Source: Acidovorax sp. YS12 (lineage in GTDB: Bacteria > Pseudomonadota > Gammaproteobacteria > Burkholderiales > Burkholderiaceae_C). From it: 64,000 bases of DNA. Under the pieces are notes generated by a model, which was not told where the DNA came from, searched no databases, and saw only the letters and a program-made list of their open reading frames with translations. This document shows, piece after piece, positions 7,743 through 16,743 of the stretch. Both the position numbers and the translations under genes were made by a program. The stretch covers positions 62,001 through 126,000 of the forward strand of contig CP053915.1 in the NCBI GenBank assembly GCA_021496925.1. The letters run 5' to 3'. The number at the start of each line of letters is the position of its first letter. Within the stretch, counting starts at the first letter, position 1.

Positions 7743-9967
7743 GGAGCATTGCCGCCGGGACGCCATCCTCGGGCGCCACGCAGGGGGGCGAGGCGGTCTC
7801 GCCGCTCATCGCCGCCACGGCGCAGTCGCTGCCCGAACAGGCGCACGCGCTGGTGCGCGCGCGCGCCTTCGCCGAGCCGCTGCTGGCCAACGAAACCATG
7901 GAGACCGGAGAGAACACGCTGGCGCATGCCGATGCCGTGGCCTCCATCCTCAAGGGCATTGGCGGCTCTGAGGCCATGCAGGCGGCCAGCTACCTGGTCC
8001 ATGCCTGCGTGCACCTGAACCGGCCCGAGGAGGTCATCGCCAAGGCCTTCGGCGAGAACTTCGCCACGCTGGCGGTCGAGACCACCAAGCTGATGCGCGT
8101 GCAGGAGCAGGCGCGCGGGGCCGAGACCTCGGGCCAGCGCCTGGACGACGTGGCGCTGCAGACCGAGAACGTGCGCAAGATGCTGCTGGGCTTCTCGCGC
8201 GACCTGCGCGTGGTGCTGCTGCGCCTGGCGTCGCGCCTGCAGACGCTGCGCTTCTACGCCGCGAGCAAGCGCGCCGTGCCGCCGAGCCTGGCGCGCGAGG
8301 CGCTGCACGTGTTCGCGCCACTGGCCAACCGCCTGGGCATCTGGCAGATGAAGTGGGAGCTGGAGGATCTGTCGTTCCGCTTCCTCGAACCCGAGACCTA
8401 CAAGGAGATTGCGCGGCTGCTCGATGAAAAACGCATCGAGCGCGAGGTCTACATGGAGCAGCTGCGCGGCCGGCTGGAGTCGGAGTTGCGCGCGCGTTCG
8501 ATCAGCGCCAGCGTGTCGGGGCGGCCCAAGCACATCTACAGCATCGTCAAGAAGATGCGTGGCAAGTCGCTGGGTTTCGACCAGGTGTTTGACATCCGGG
8601 CGCTGCGCGTGATCGTGCCCTCCGTGAAGGACTGCTACGCCGCGCTGTCGTGGGTGCATGCGCAGTTCGAGTCGATCGAGGAGGAGTTCGACGACTACAT
8701 CGCCAAGCCCAAGCCCAACGGCTACCAGTCGCTGCACACGGTGGTGCGCGACGAGTCCGGGCGCGCCATCGAGATCCAGATCCGCACCCAGGCCATGCAC
8801 GACCACGCCGAGCACGGCGTGGCCGCGCACTGGGCCTACAAGGAGGCGGGCACCAAGGGCTACGCCGGGGTTTCCGCCAGCGGCGAGTACGACGCCAAGA
8901 TCGCCGTGTTGCGCCAGCTCCTGGCCTGGGGGCGCGACATGGCCGACTCCAGCCACAGCGACCTGTTCGACGACCGCATCTACGTGCTCACGCCCGATGC
9001 CGCCGTGATCGAGCTGCCCAAGGGCGCCACGGCGGTGGACTTCGCCTATGCGGTGCACACCAGCCTGGGGCACCGCTGCCGTGGCGCGCGCGTCGATGGC
9101 GCCATGGTGTCGCTGAACACGCCGCTGCAAAGCGGGCAGACGGTGGAGATCGTCACCGTCAAGGAAGGCCGGCCCTCGCGCGACTGGCTCAATGCCGAAC
9201 TGGGCTACCTGGTGAGCCCGCGCGCGCGCGCCAAGGTGCGCGCCTGGTTCAACGCGCAAGCCACGCACGAAACCGTGGCGCGCGGGCGCGAGGCGGTGGA
9301 AAAGCTGCTGCAGCGCGAGGGCAAGACGGCGTTCAAGCTCGACGACCTGGCGGTGCAGCTGGGCTTCAAGACGGCTGACGCCTTGTTCGAGGTCGTCGGC
9401 AAGGACGAGTTTTCCCTGCGCAACATCGAGAACCTGCTGCGTCCGCCTGAGCCCGAGCAGCCGCTGGACGAGCAGATGCTGATCCGCAAGGCGCGGCCCG
9501 ATGCGGCGCCCAAAGGGGGGGTGCTGGTGGTCGGCGTCGATTCGCTGATGACGCAACTGGCCAAGTGCTGCCGCCCCGCGCCGCCCGATGAGATCGCTGG
9601 CTTCGTCACGCGCGGCAAGGGCGTGAGCGTGCACCGCGCGGATTGCAGCAACTTTCGCGAGATGGCTGCGCGCAGCGCCGAGCGCGTGATCGAGGTGACC
9701 TGGGGCCTGCCCAAGCCGACGGCCGTGGCCTCCATCGTCTATCCCGTCGATGTGGCCGTGGAGGCGGCGGACCGCCAGGGCCTGCTGCGCGATATCTCGG
9801 AAGTGTTCGCCCGCGAGAAAACCAACGTGATCGGCGTGCAGACCCAGTCGGTCAAGGGCACGGCCTGGATGACCTTCACCGTCGAAGTGGCGGATTCCGG
9901 CCGGCTTAACAAGGTGCTGGCGATCGTGGCCGGTGTGTCCGGCGTGCGCTCCGCGCGCCGGCGTTGA
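7739..9967 (+). CDS. relA: GTP pyrophosphokinase RelA ((p)ppGpp synthetase)
   Basis: Ribosome-associated stringent-response synthetase that transfers pyrophosphate from ATP to GTP or GDP during amino-acid starvation. From the ATG that overlaps the hydrolase stop it is 742 residues. The N-terminal hydrolase-like domain is degenerate: where SpoT-type enzymes have the HD pair, this one reads LVHACVHL, so it should lack hydrolysis. The synthetase domain contains SGRPKHIYSIVKKM and YIAKPKPNGYQSLHT. TGS, the zinc-finger-like region with AKCCRPAPPDEI and DCSNF, and a C-terminal ACT domain follow. A SpoT homologue would be expected elsewhere in the genome. Confidence 0.93.
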   Translation: MRSIAAGTPSSGATQGGEAVSPLIAATAQSLPEQAHALVRARAFAEPLLANETMETGENTLAHADAVASILKGIGGSEAMQAASYLVHACVHLNRPEEVIAKAFGENFATLAVETTKLMRVQEQARGAETSGQRLDDVALQTENVRKMLLGFSRDLRVVLLRLASRLQTLRFYAASKRAVPPSLAREALHVFAPLANRLGIWQMKWELEDLSFRFLEPETYKEIARLLDEKRIEREVYMEQLRGRLESELRARSISASVSGRPKHIYSIVKKMRGKSLGFDQVFDIRALRVIVPSVKDCYAALSWVHAQFESIEEEFDDYIAKPKPNGYQSLHTVVRDESGRAIEIQIRTQAMHDHAEHGVAAHWAYKEAGTKGYAGVSASGEYDAKIAVLRQLLAWGRDMADSSHSDLFDDRIYVLTPDAAVIELPKGATAVDFAYAVHTSLGHRCRGARVDGAMVSLNTPLQSGQTVEIVTVKEGRPSRDWLNAELGYLVSPRARAKVRAWFNAQATHETVARGREAVEKLLQREGKTAFKLDDLAVQLGFKTADALFEVVGKDEFSLRNIENLLRPPEPEQPLDEQMLIRKARPDAAPKGGVLVVGVDSLMTQLAKCCRPAPPDEIAGFVTRGKGVSVHRADCSNFREMAARSAERVIEVTWGLPKPTAVASIVYPVDVAVEAADRQGLLRDISEVFAREKTNVIGVQTQSVKGTAWMTFTVEVADSGRLNKVLAIVAGVSGVRSARRR

Positions 9968-9996
9968 CGGATTCTCGGAGCGTGCCGTTTTACTGC

Positions 9997-10002
9997 TATA
10001 CT
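9997..10002 (+). promoter_or_regulatory. -10 element for tRNA-Val
   Basis: TATACT, 20 bp upstream of the tRNA 5' end and just after the relA stop. No good -35 hexamer is visible at 17 bp, so the call rests on the -10 and its position. Confidence 0.45.
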
Positions 10003-10022
10003 CTTGCTTCTCGAACAAACAC

Positions 10023-10099
10023 AGGCGCGTAGCTCAGCTGGTTAGAGCACCACCTTGACATGGTGGGGGTCGTTGGTTCGAGTCCAATCGCGCCTACCA
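10023..10099 (+). tRNA. tRNA-Val (anticodon GAC)
   Basis: 77 nt including an encoded CCA end. Acceptor stem AGGCGCG pairs with CGCGCCT; the D arm is GCTC/GAGC, the anticodon stem is CCACC/GGTGG with loop TTGACAT giving anticodon GAC, and the T loop is TTCGAGT. It reads valine codons GUC and GUU. A strong terminator follows 70 bp downstream. Confidence 0.97.
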
Positions 10100-10168
10100 A
10101 TAAAATCAATAGATTACGCAAGTTTCTTTCGATTTTTTGGTCCATACAGAAAAGTACGGAAATCAAAG

Positions 10169-10193
10169 TAGCCCCGCAAGGGGCTATTTTTTT
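10169..10193 (+). terminator. Rho-independent terminator after tRNA-Val
   Basis: Stem TAGCCCC, loop GCAA, GGGGCTA, then seven T. A textbook intrinsic terminator for the tRNA transcript. Confidence 0.92.
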
Positions 10194-10488
10194 GTCTGCA
10201 CGCATCCTGGCTCGGGTTTTCCGTGCATCGCCGGGCCGTGCTGTACGTGCTGCGCATCGAGCCGACTGCGTTGTCTCGCCCCTTTGGCTCTCATCACTGA
10301 TGCCTCCGCGGCAAGGCTGCTGCGCGCTGCGCTTGTTGCCAATGCAAGCGAGGTGCGTGGTGGACTGGCTTGCTGGTTCCCGTCATCCTTGCACACCGTT
10401 CTCGCGCTCACGGCCTGCGTGTGCCTTGCACGCGGGCGTCCTGTTGGCCGTCTTTGAACCTCTGACCGCTGCGCTGCGCTGCGGCGTG
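10194..10488. other. About 295 bp without a recognisable gene
   Basis: Short open frames exist here but none has a ribosome site or recognisable protein. The stretch is less GC-biased than its flanks. It probably holds the promoter and 5' leader of the small gene at 10529. Confidence 0.4.
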
Positions 10489-10520
10489 CCGGTCCCGGGC
10501 AATTCCGCCCGAGCAACCGG
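10489..10520 (+). promoter_or_regulatory. Hairpin leader touching the ribosome site of the 98-aa gene
   Basis: Outer stem CCGGT / ACCGG, small internal loop, inner stem CGGGC / GCCCG with loop AATTCC. The 3' arm ends in the first two bases of the GGAG ribosome site (10519-10522), 6 bp before ATG 10529. That placement suits translational control of the downstream gene. Confidence 0.45.
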
Positions 10521-10528
10521 AGATCATC

Positions 10529-10825
10529 ATGGAAGAGAAATCGCACGTTTCGCTGGAACAACATGCATGCCTGGCATGTGGTGTCAGCTTCGGTACCGGC
10601 AGCATCCTGCTGGACAAGTGTCTGCGCGCGACCATGAAGCGCTGCACAGGGATGGGCTGGGGCCTGTGTCCTGAACACCAGAAGCTTTCCGATGACGGCC
10701 TTGTCGCGCTGATCGAATGCGATCTGCAGCGCAGCGGTTCGCCGTCCGGCAACGGCAATCTGACGCCGGACCAAGCGCCAAGTGCGCCGTTTCGCGGGGC
10801 TGCGCACTTCGTGGGCTGCGGGTGA
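10529..10825 (+). CDS. Small Cys-containing protein of unknown function
   Basis: 98 residues, with GGAG 6 bp before the start. Two Cys/His clusters could bind a metal: HACLACG (residues 11-17) and LCPEH (about 46-50), with two further Cys between or after them. The first 70 residues look like an ordered domain ending VALIECD. I recall longer Comamonadaceae relatives, often labelled ATPase, that continue past this point in an ordered way; here the last 25 residues (from GSPSGNG on) look random, so the gene may be truncated or frameshifted. The hairpin leader suggests regulated translation. It converges on mnmC with a 31-bp gap. Confidence 0.5.
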   Translation: MEEKSHVSLEQHACLACGVSFGTGSILLDKCLRATMKRCTGMGWGLCPEHQKLSDDGLVALIECDLQRSGSPSGNGNLTPDQAPSAPFRGAAHFVGCG

Positions 10826-10856
10826 CGCTATGGATAACTGGAACGCCCCGGGCCGT

Positions 10857-12740
10857 CTACCCCCGCAGCCGCTGCGCCGCCAGCGCCTGCGCCACCTTGG
10901 CCTCCAGCGGCAGTGGCTCGGCGTGCACCTGCGCGGCCAGAAGTTCGCCGCACAGCAGCGCGTTGGTCAGCCCGCGCGCGCCCAGCGCGGTGCTGATGCA
11001 CAGGCCCGGCAGCGCCTGCGGGTCGATGGGGCCGACGACGGGGCGGCGGTCGGGCGCGGCGCAGCGCACGGCGGACCAGTCGTGCACGGCGCCGGGCGTC
11101 TGGAAGCGTTGCGCCATCGGCGCTCGCAGGCCCGGCAGCAGGCCGCGCAGGCGCTCCAGGTTGTAGGCGCGGCCGGCGGCCAGTTCGTCGGCAGTCTTGG
11201 GCAGTGCTGTCTGGCCGCGCTCGAAGGTCGAGCCCAGCACCCAGATCGGGCCGTCCGCGTCCGGCACGCAGGGCACCAGGTTGCCGTGGCCGTTCACGGG
11301 GAAGGGGGGCAGGGCGGGCGCGTCGGCGCAGCGGCCCCAGCTCACCTGCCCGCGCAGCGGGCGCAGCGACGCGGCGGGCCAGTAACCGGCGCACAGGCCG
11401 ATGCTGCCCGCGCCGGTGGCGATGACGGCCAGCGGCACCTCGGCCAGCAGGGCGCCCTGCGCATCGAACAGGCGCCAGGCGCCATCGCCCGCGCGCGTGA
11501 TGCGCGCCACCGCCGCGCCGCCGCGCCAGGTGATGCCGGGCCGGGCCAGCAGCGCCGCGATGAGCCGCGCGGGCCGTATCCAGCCGCCGCGCGCGTGCCA
11601 GTGGCCGACGGCGGCGGCGGGCAGGCCTGCGGCGGCCAGTTGCGCCGCATCGGCGTAGCGGCACCAGTCGCTGCCGGGGTCTTCGCTCCAGGCGGCGGGC
11701 AGGCCGCGCTTCCCGTCTACGCAGTGCTCCAGCACGCCGCTGGGCGCCCAGTCCACGCCTTCGGCGAGCAGGTCCTGCGCGGTCTGGCGCGTCAGGCGCA
11801 GGCCGGCGCGGCTCAGGCGCGATTGCGGGGCGTCGTCGGGCGAGACGTGCAGGCCGAACACCCCGGCGGGCAGGCCCGAGGCCCCGGCGGCGGGCGCCGC
11901 GCCCTGGTCCAGCACCTCGACCTGCCAGCCGCGCCGCGCCAAGCTGGCGGCGGCGCCCGCGCCCGCCAGGCCGGCGCCGATGACGACGCAGCGCGCGGGC
12001 GCGCTGAACAGCGGCGCGGGTGCGTCGGCGGCGCCCCGGGGCTGCCAGGGCGGGTCGAAGGTGGCCTGCAGGTTGTCGCGCTTCGGATGTACGCCGGGCA
12101 CCTTGCGCACTTCGAAGCCGCACTGCGCCAGCCCGGCGCGCACGGCGCTGGCCACGCTCCAGGTGGCCAGGCGCGTGCCGCGGCGGCAGCAGCGCGCCAC
12201 GGCCTTGAGCAAGCCTTCGCCCCACATGTCGGGGTTGCACTGCGGGCTGAAACCGTCCAGGTACACCGCGTCGGCCACGGGCTGCTGCTGGCGCAGCATG
12301 GCCTGGGCGTCGCCGATGTAGAGCGTGAGCAGCACCTGCCCGCCCTCGAACGAGAGGCGATGCACGCCGGGCAGCAAGCCCCAGAACTGCGCGGCCAGTT
12401 GCTGGGCCAGCGGCTGCAGTTCGGGCGCCTGCGGCGCGGCGCGCAGCAGGTCGGCCGCGGCCACGGGCCAGGCCTCGCACGAGACGAAATGCAGCACGCG
12501 CGGGCGTGCCGGGTCGGCGCGCCAGGCCGCCCAGGTCACGAGGAAGTTCAGTCCCAGTCCGAAGCCGGTTTCCAGGATGCGCCACTGCGCCTGCCCGGCC
12601 CAGGCGGCGGGCAGGCCGCAGCCGCCGAGGAAGGCGTCGCGCGCCTGGTCCACGCCGTGGTTGGCGCTGCTGTGGTAACGGTCGCCGAAGCGCGGGCTAT
12701 AGGGGGCTCCGTCAGGGAGCCAGTCGATGGGTTCGGGCAT
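10857..12740 (-). CDS. mnmC: Bifunctional tRNA mnm5s2U biosynthesis protein MnmC
   Basis: Performs the last two steps of wobble uridine 34 modification: an FAD-dependent domain removes the carboxymethyl group and a SAM-dependent domain methylates the product. At 627 residues both domains are present. The N-terminal methyltransferase has LETGFGLGLNFL (about residues 56-67) and YLDGFSPQCNPDMW. The C-terminal oxidoreductase has the dinucleotide motif VVIGAGLAGAGAA (about residue 258), and GRPLRGQ-like and ARGLTNALL segments near the end. The usual N-terminus MPEPIDWLPDGAPYSPRFGD supports the start at 12740. Confidence 0.95.
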   Translation of the reverse strand: MPEPIDWLPDGAPYSPRFGDRYHSSANHGVDQARDAFLGGCGLPAAWAGQAQWRILETGFGLGLNFLVTWAAWRADPARPRVLHFVSCEAWPVAAADLLRAAPQAPELQPLAQQLAAQFWGLLPGVHRLSFEGGQVLLTLYIGDAQAMLRQQQPVADAVYLDGFSPQCNPDMWGEGLLKAVARCCRRGTRLATWSVASAVRAGLAQCGFEVRKVPGVHPKRDNLQATFDPPWQPRGAADAPAPLFSAPARCVVIGAGLAGAGAAASLARRGWQVEVLDQGAAPAAGASGLPAGVFGLHVSPDDAPQSRLSRAGLRLTRQTAQDLLAEGVDWAPSGVLEHCVDGKRGLPAAWSEDPGSDWCRYADAAQLAAAGLPAAAVGHWHARGGWIRPARLIAALLARPGITWRGGAAVARITRAGDGAWRLFDAQGALLAEVPLAVIATGAGSIGLCAGYWPAASLRPLRGQVSWGRCADAPALPPFPVNGHGNLVPCVPDADGPIWVLGSTFERGQTALPKTADELAAGRAYNLERLRGLLPGLRAPMAQRFQTPGAVHDWSAVRCAAPDRRPVVGPIDPQALPGLCISTALGARGLTNALLCGELLAAQVHAEPLPLEAKVAQALAAQRLRG

Positions 12741-12836
12741 GGGGGGCGATTGTCCACGCCCTGCGCGCGGCGGCCAGGGCCGCGGGAGGGGTCTTTGCGC
12801 CGCGTCAGCAAGAGCCTTCGCGCCTTGCAGGGCCGG

Positions 12837-13505
12837 TCACTCCTCCCAGCGCCCCTGGTACGAGAAAACCGGCAGGCGCCAGTGAAAACGGATGGCGAGC
12901 AGCCGCAGCGTCAGGCCGCTGGCGAAGCAGAGGGCGATGCCGAGGTCGGAACCCACGCCGAGCCGCTGCAGCGCCAGGAACAGCAGGCACACGGCCAATG
13001 ACACGCTGGCATACAGCTCGCGCCGGAACACCACCGGCACCTGGTTGCACAGCACGTCGCGCAGGATGCCGCCGCTGATGCCGGTGAGCATGCCGGCCAT
13101 CACCACCACCACGGGCGGGTAGCCCAGCTCCAGCGCCACGTTGCAGCCGATGAGCGAGAAGGCGATCAGCCCCATGGCGTCGAGCACCAGGAACACGCGC
13201 TGGAGCCGGTGCATGTAGCGCGCCACCAGCGTGGTCAGCAGGCCCGCCGAGATCACCAGGTAGACGTATTCGGGGTGCTGGGTCCAGCCGATGGGGTAGT
13301 GGCCCAGCACCATGTCGCGCAGGGTGCCGCCGCCCAGCGCGGTGACGAAGGCGATCACGGCCACGCCGAAGATGTCCATGTCGCGCCGGCCCGCGGCCAG
13401 CGCGCCGGACATGGCCTCGGCGGTGATGGCCACGAGGTAGATCACCAGCAGGGCGCTGAGCTGGGAGGCCTGGAACGAGTCCAGCAGCGAAGCCGACGGC
13501 AGCAC
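12837..13505 (-). CDS. TRIC/UPF0126-family membrane protein (YicG-like)
   Basis: Inner-membrane protein of 222 residues with about seven hydrophobic segments and an internal duplication: the motif GGGTLRDMVLG in the first half recurs as GGILRDVLC in the second. This is the signature of the trimeric intracellular cation channel family (UPF0126, YicG). Prokaryotic members form K+-permeable trimers; the role here is inferred from family only. yggX lies 12 bp upstream on the same strand, so the two may be cotranscribed. Confidence 0.85.
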   Translation of the reverse strand: MLPSASLLDSFQASQLSALLVIYLVAITAEAMSGALAAGRRDMDIFGVAVIAFVTALGGGTLRDMVLGHYPIGWTQHPEYVYLVISAGLLTTLVARYMHRLQRVFLVLDAMGLIAFSLIGCNVALELGYPPVVVVMAGMLTGISGGILRDVLCNQVPVVFRRELYASVSLAVCLLFLALQRLGVGSDLGIALCFASGLTLRLLAIRFHWRLPVFSYQGRWEE

Positions 13506-13517
13506 GTTTCTTTTTCT

Positions 13518-13790
13518 TTATGCGCTGGGCGGGACATATCCCGCCGCGGCGTCCGCGCCGCCGCCGAAGAAATGGTTCTCCATCTGCCGGGCCAGGTACT
13601 GGCGTGCGCGCGCGTCGGCCAGGTTCAGGCGGTTCTCGTTCACCAGCATGGTCTGGTGGCGCAGCCAGTCGGCCCAGGCTTGCTTGCTGACGTTTTCATA
13701 GATGCGCTTGCCCAGCTCGCCGGGGTAGGGCGGGAAGTCGAGGCCTTCGGCTTCCTGGCCGAGCTTGATGCATTGAACGGTGCGTGCCAT
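13518..13790 (-). CDS. yggX: YggX-type Fe(II)-trafficking / oxidative damage protection protein
   Basis: 90-residue cytoplasmic protein of the YggX family, linked to protection of iron-sulfur clusters from oxidation. The N-terminus [20 protein letters not shown] carries the conserved Cys7, and [20 protein letters not shown] and MLVNENRLN are family hallmarks. Full length. It shares a strand and short spacing with the downstream TRIC-type gene. Confidence 0.95.
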   Translation of the reverse strand: MARTVQCIKLGQEAEGLDFPPYPGELGKRIYENVSKQAWADWLRHQTMLVNENRLNLADARARQYLARQMENHFFGGGADAAAGYVPPSA

Positions 13791-13922
13791 GGGGCAATTC
13801 CTTTGTGATCTGGGGTTCTTAGTTGATTTTCGAATAACGAACTGAAATCTTATTGGTTCCAGTTTTTATGGGCTGCTTCCAGAATGCGCTGCATCGACAC
13901 ATTCACCGCAACGGAAGCACCC

Positions 13923-14951
13923 ATGAAAAATCGCCGCCACTTTATCAAGTTTCCCCTCGCCGCCGCCCTGGCGGCCACGCTCGGGTGGGGCTTTTCGCTG
14001 CCCGCCCTGGCACAGCAGCCGGTGACGCTGCTCAACGTCTCCTACGACCCGACGCGCGAGCTGTACGTGGAGTTCAACGCGGCCTTCGCCAAGTACTGGA
14101 AGGCGCAGGCGGGGCAGGACGTGGCCGTGAAGCAGTCGCACGGCGGCTCGGGCAAGCAGGCGCGCTCGGTGATCGACGGGCTCGACGCCGACGTGGTGAC
14201 GCTGGGCCTGGCGCCCGACGTGGACGCGCTGGTGAAGAACGGCGGCCTGGTGGCGGCGGACTGGCAAAAGCGCCTGCCGCACAACTCGGCGCCCTATACC
14301 TCGACCATCATTTTCCTGGTGAAGAAGGGCAACCCCAAGGCCATCAAGGACTGGGACGACCTGGTCAAGCCCGGCGTGGCCGTGATCACGCCCAACCCCA
14401 AGACCTCGGCGGGCGCGCAGTGGAACTACCTGGCCGCGTGGGAATACGGCAAGCGCAAGAGCGGCAGCGAGGCCGGCGCCAAGGAGTTCGTGGGCAAGCT
14501 CTACGGCAACGTGCCGGTGCTCGACACGGGCGCGCGCGGCTCCACCATCACCTTCGCCCAGCGCGCCGTGGGCGACGTGCTGATCGCCTGGGAGAACGAG
14601 GCCTTCCTGGTGCTCAAGGAGTTTGGCAAGGAGAAGTTCGAGATCGTCGTGCCCTCGGCCAGCATCCTGGCCGAGCCCACGGTGGCCGTGGTGGACAAGA
14701 ACGTGGACAAGAAGGGCACGCGCAAGGTGGCCGAGGCCTACCTGCAGTACCTGTATTCCGACGAAGGCCAGGACATCGCGGGCAAGAACTACTACCGCCC
14801 GAGCAGCGAGAAGGCGCGCGCCAAGTACGCCGCGCAGTTCCCCAAGCTGACGCTGTTCACCATCGACCAGGCCTTTGGCGGCTGGCCCGTGGCGGGCAAG
14901 ACGCACTTTGCCGACGGCGGCACCTTCGACCAGATCTACACCAAGCGTTGA
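13923..14951 (+). CDS. sbp: Sulfate ABC transporter substrate-binding protein
   Basis: Periplasmic sulfate/thiosulfate-binding protein, 342 residues. The N-terminus [18 protein letters not shown] begins a signal peptide that ends LPALA before Q. Family motifs include [13 protein letters not shown] at the mature start, [24 protein letters not shown], and [21 protein letters not shown] 13923 is preferred over 13884 because it starts directly at the signal peptide. The permease and ATPase genes (cysTWA) are not next to it, so it either works with a transporter encoded elsewhere or feeds the adjacent ssu system indirectly. It opens the sulfur block that runs to 24.5 kb. Confidence 0.9.
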   Translation: MKNRRHFIKFPLAAALAATLGWGFSLPALAQQPVTLLNVSYDPTRELYVEFNAAFAKYWKAQAGQDVAVKQSHGGSGKQARSVIDGLDADVVTLGLAPDVDALVKNGGLVAADWQKRLPHNSAPYTSTIIFLVKKGNPKAIKDWDDLVKPGVAVITPNPKTSAGAQWNYLAAWEYGKRKSGSEAGAKEFVGKLYGNVPVLDTGARGSTITFAQRAVGDVLIAWENEAFLVLKEFGKEKFEIVVPSASILAEPTVAVVDKNVDKKGTRKVAEAYLQYLYSDEGQDIAGKNYYRPSSEKARAKYAAQFPKLTLFTIDQAFGGWPVAGKTHFADGGTFDQIYTKR

Positions 14952-14965
14952 GATCGGCACGAAAA

Positions 14966-15005
14966 GCGGCTCCGGCGCTTGCCAGTCAAGCGCTGGAAGC
15001 TATCG
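14966..15005 (-). repeat. Repeat A, copy A4 (sbp-ssuE gap)
   Basis: Inverted copy. Bases 14972-14981 pair with 14987-14996 as a 10-bp stem containing one G-T wobble, with loop CCAGT. It ends AAGCTAT, 26 bp before the ssuE start. Confidence 0.8.
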
Positions 15006-15030
15006 AAACATGAGCATGCAGGAACCCACC

Positions 15031-15630
15031 ATGTCCACCTTGCTGTTGGCCGGAAGCCCCTCGGAGCGCTCGCGCTCGGCGGCGCTGCTCGACGCCGTGG
15101 CCCTGCGCCTGACGGTGCGGGGCGTGCGCGCGGCGCGCCTGCACATCCGCGACCTGAACCCGCAGGCGCTGCTGCTGGCCGACACCGGCCACCGCAGCAT
15201 CGCCCAGGCGGTCAGGCAGGTGGAGGACGCCGGCCTGCTCGTGGTCTCCACGCCGGTCTACAAGGCCGCCTACAGCGGTGTGCTCAAGGTGTTCCTCGAC
15301 CTGCTGCCGCAGGCCGCGCTGCAGGGCAAGACCGTGCTGCCGCTGGCCACGGGCGGCAGCCCGCACCACATGCTGGCGCTGGACTACGCGCTGCGGCCGG
15401 TGCTGCAGTCGCTCGGGGCCAAGCACATCCTGCCCGGCATCTACGCCACCGAGGGGCAGGTTTACCTCACTCCCGAGGGCGCCTATGCCGTGGCGCCCGA
15501 GATCGGCCAGCGCATCGACGAAGCCGTGCACCAGCTGGTCAGCGAAGTGCTGCACGCCCCGGCCATGTCGGCCGCGGCGGCGGGGCGCTTCGCGCCGGTG
15601 CCTTTCTCGCAGGTGCGCTGCAGCGTGTGA
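15031..15630 (+). CDS. ssuE: NADPH-dependent FMN reductase SsuE
   Basis: Supplies reduced FMN to the alkanesulfonate monooxygenase SsuD. 199 residues, flavodoxin-like fold with the phosphate-binding SPSERSRSAALLDAV near the N-terminus, STPVYKAAYSGVLKVFLDLLP in the middle, and LATGGSPHHMLALDYALRP. AGGA at 15020-15023 lies 7 bp before ATG 15031, which fits better than the upstream ATGs at 15010 and 15016. ssuA follows after about 110 bp. Its normal partner SsuD is not encoded in the window. Confidence 0.9.
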   Translation: MSTLLLAGSPSERSRSAALLDAVALRLTVRGVRAARLHIRDLNPQALLLADTGHRSIAQAVRQVEDAGLLVVSTPVYKAAYSGVLKVFLDLLPQAALQGKTVLPLATGGSPHHMLALDYALRPVLQSLGAKHILPGIYATEGQVYLTPEGAYAVAPEIGQRIDEAVHQLVSEVLHAPAMSAAAAGRFAPVPFSQVRCSV

Positions 15631-15743
15631 AACCGCCCGGAATTTCCTGACCCTCCCTCCATCGACCGAACCGCCGCCGGGGCGGCCTGGGCGCAGCCTT
15701 GCCTGCGCCCGGCCCCGGGGCCCCAGCCCAAGGACACACTGAC

Positions 15744-16736
15744 ATGAAGAACCCGACGAACACCGCCGCGCAGCGCGCGGCCTCCGCCCCCGGCCTGCCG
15801 CGCCGCCGCGTGCTGGCCACGGCCCTGGGCCTGGCCGGGGCCTGGAGCGCAGGCGGCGCCTGGGCGCAGGCCCCGGCCCGCGTGCTGCGCGTGGGCCACC
15901 AGAAGGGCTGGCTGTCGCTGCTCAAGGCGCGTGGCACGCTGGAGAAGCGCCTGGCGCCGCTGGGCGTGAAGGTCACCTGGACCGAATTCAACGCCGGGCC
16001 GGTGCAGCTGGAGGCGCTGAACGTCGGCTCCATCGACTTCGGCGACGTGGGCGAGGCGCCGCCGATCTTCGCCCAGGCCGCCGGCGCGCCGCTGGTGTAT
16101 GCCGGCGCCTCGGTGCCGCGCCCCGAACTGGAGGCGCTGCTGGTGCCCAAGGACTCGCCCATCCGCAGCGTGGCCGACCTCAAGGGCAAGCGCGTGGCCT
16201 ACAACAAGGGCTCGAACGTGCAGTACTTCCTGGTCAAGCTGCTGCAAAAGCACGGCCTGGCCTATGGCGACGTGCAGTCGGTCTTCCTGGCCCCGGCCGA
16301 TGCGCGCGCCGCCTTCGAGAAGGGCGCGGTCGATGCCTGGCTGATCTGGGACCCGTTCCTGGCGGCCGCGCAGAAAACCCTGCAGGCGCGCGTGCTGGCC
16401 GATGCCAACGGCGTGGCCAACAACCGCTACTACTACTTCAGCTCGCGCGACTACGCTACGCGCAACCCCGACGTGCTGCGCATCGCCATCGAGGAGATCA
16501 ACCGCATCGACACCTGGGTGTCGCAAAACAAGGACGCCGCCGCCGCCGAGCTGGCCGGCGTGCTCGGGCTGGACAAGGAGATCACCGCGCTGTACGTGGG
16601 GCGCGTGCGCTTCGGCACCGCGCCGGTCACGCGCGACATCCTGGCCGAGCAGCAGGAGATCGCCGACACCTTCCATGCGCTCAAGCTCATCCCCAAGAAG
16701 CTCAACCTGCTGCACGCCGCCCCGGTGGATCTGTGA
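15744..16736 (+). CDS. ssuA: Aliphatic sulfonate ABC transporter substrate-binding protein SsuA
   Basis: Periplasmic binding protein for alkanesulfonates, 330 residues. Signal peptide with a twin-arginine-like start (LPRRRVLATALGLAGAW) ending AWA before Q. The mature part begins VLRVGHQKGWLSLLKARGTLE and contains FGDVGEAPPIFAQAAGAP and LKGKRVAYNKGSNVQYFL, all typical of SsuA. AAGGA at 15730-15734 precedes ATG 15744. A small ORF and then ssuC follow directly. Confidence 0.92.
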   Translation: MKNPTNTAAQRAASAPGLPRRRVLATALGLAGAWSAGGAWAQAPARVLRVGHQKGWLSLLKARGTLEKRLAPLGVKVTWTEFNAGPVQLEALNVGSIDFGDVGEAPPIFAQAAGAPLVYAGASVPRPELEALLVPKDSPIRSVADLKGKRVAYNKGSNVQYFLVKLLQKHGLAYGDVQSVFLAPADARAAFEKGAVDAWLIWDPFLAAAQKTLQARVLADANGVANNRYYYFSSRDYATRNPDVLRIAIEEINRIDTWVSQNKDAAAAELAGVLGLDKEITALYVGRVRFGTAPVTRDILAEQQEIADTFHALKLIPKKLNLLHAAPVDL

Positions 16737-16743
16737 GGACGCC

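Noticed and set aside
7463..10018. Minus-strand frame of 851 codons opposite relA
   Set aside because: Shadow of relA with low-complexity His/Arg/Gln composition and no recognisable domain.
10060..10674. 204-codon frame crossing tRNA-Val and its terminator
   Set aside because: It reads through a tRNA gene and an intrinsic terminator, so it cannot be a normal gene.
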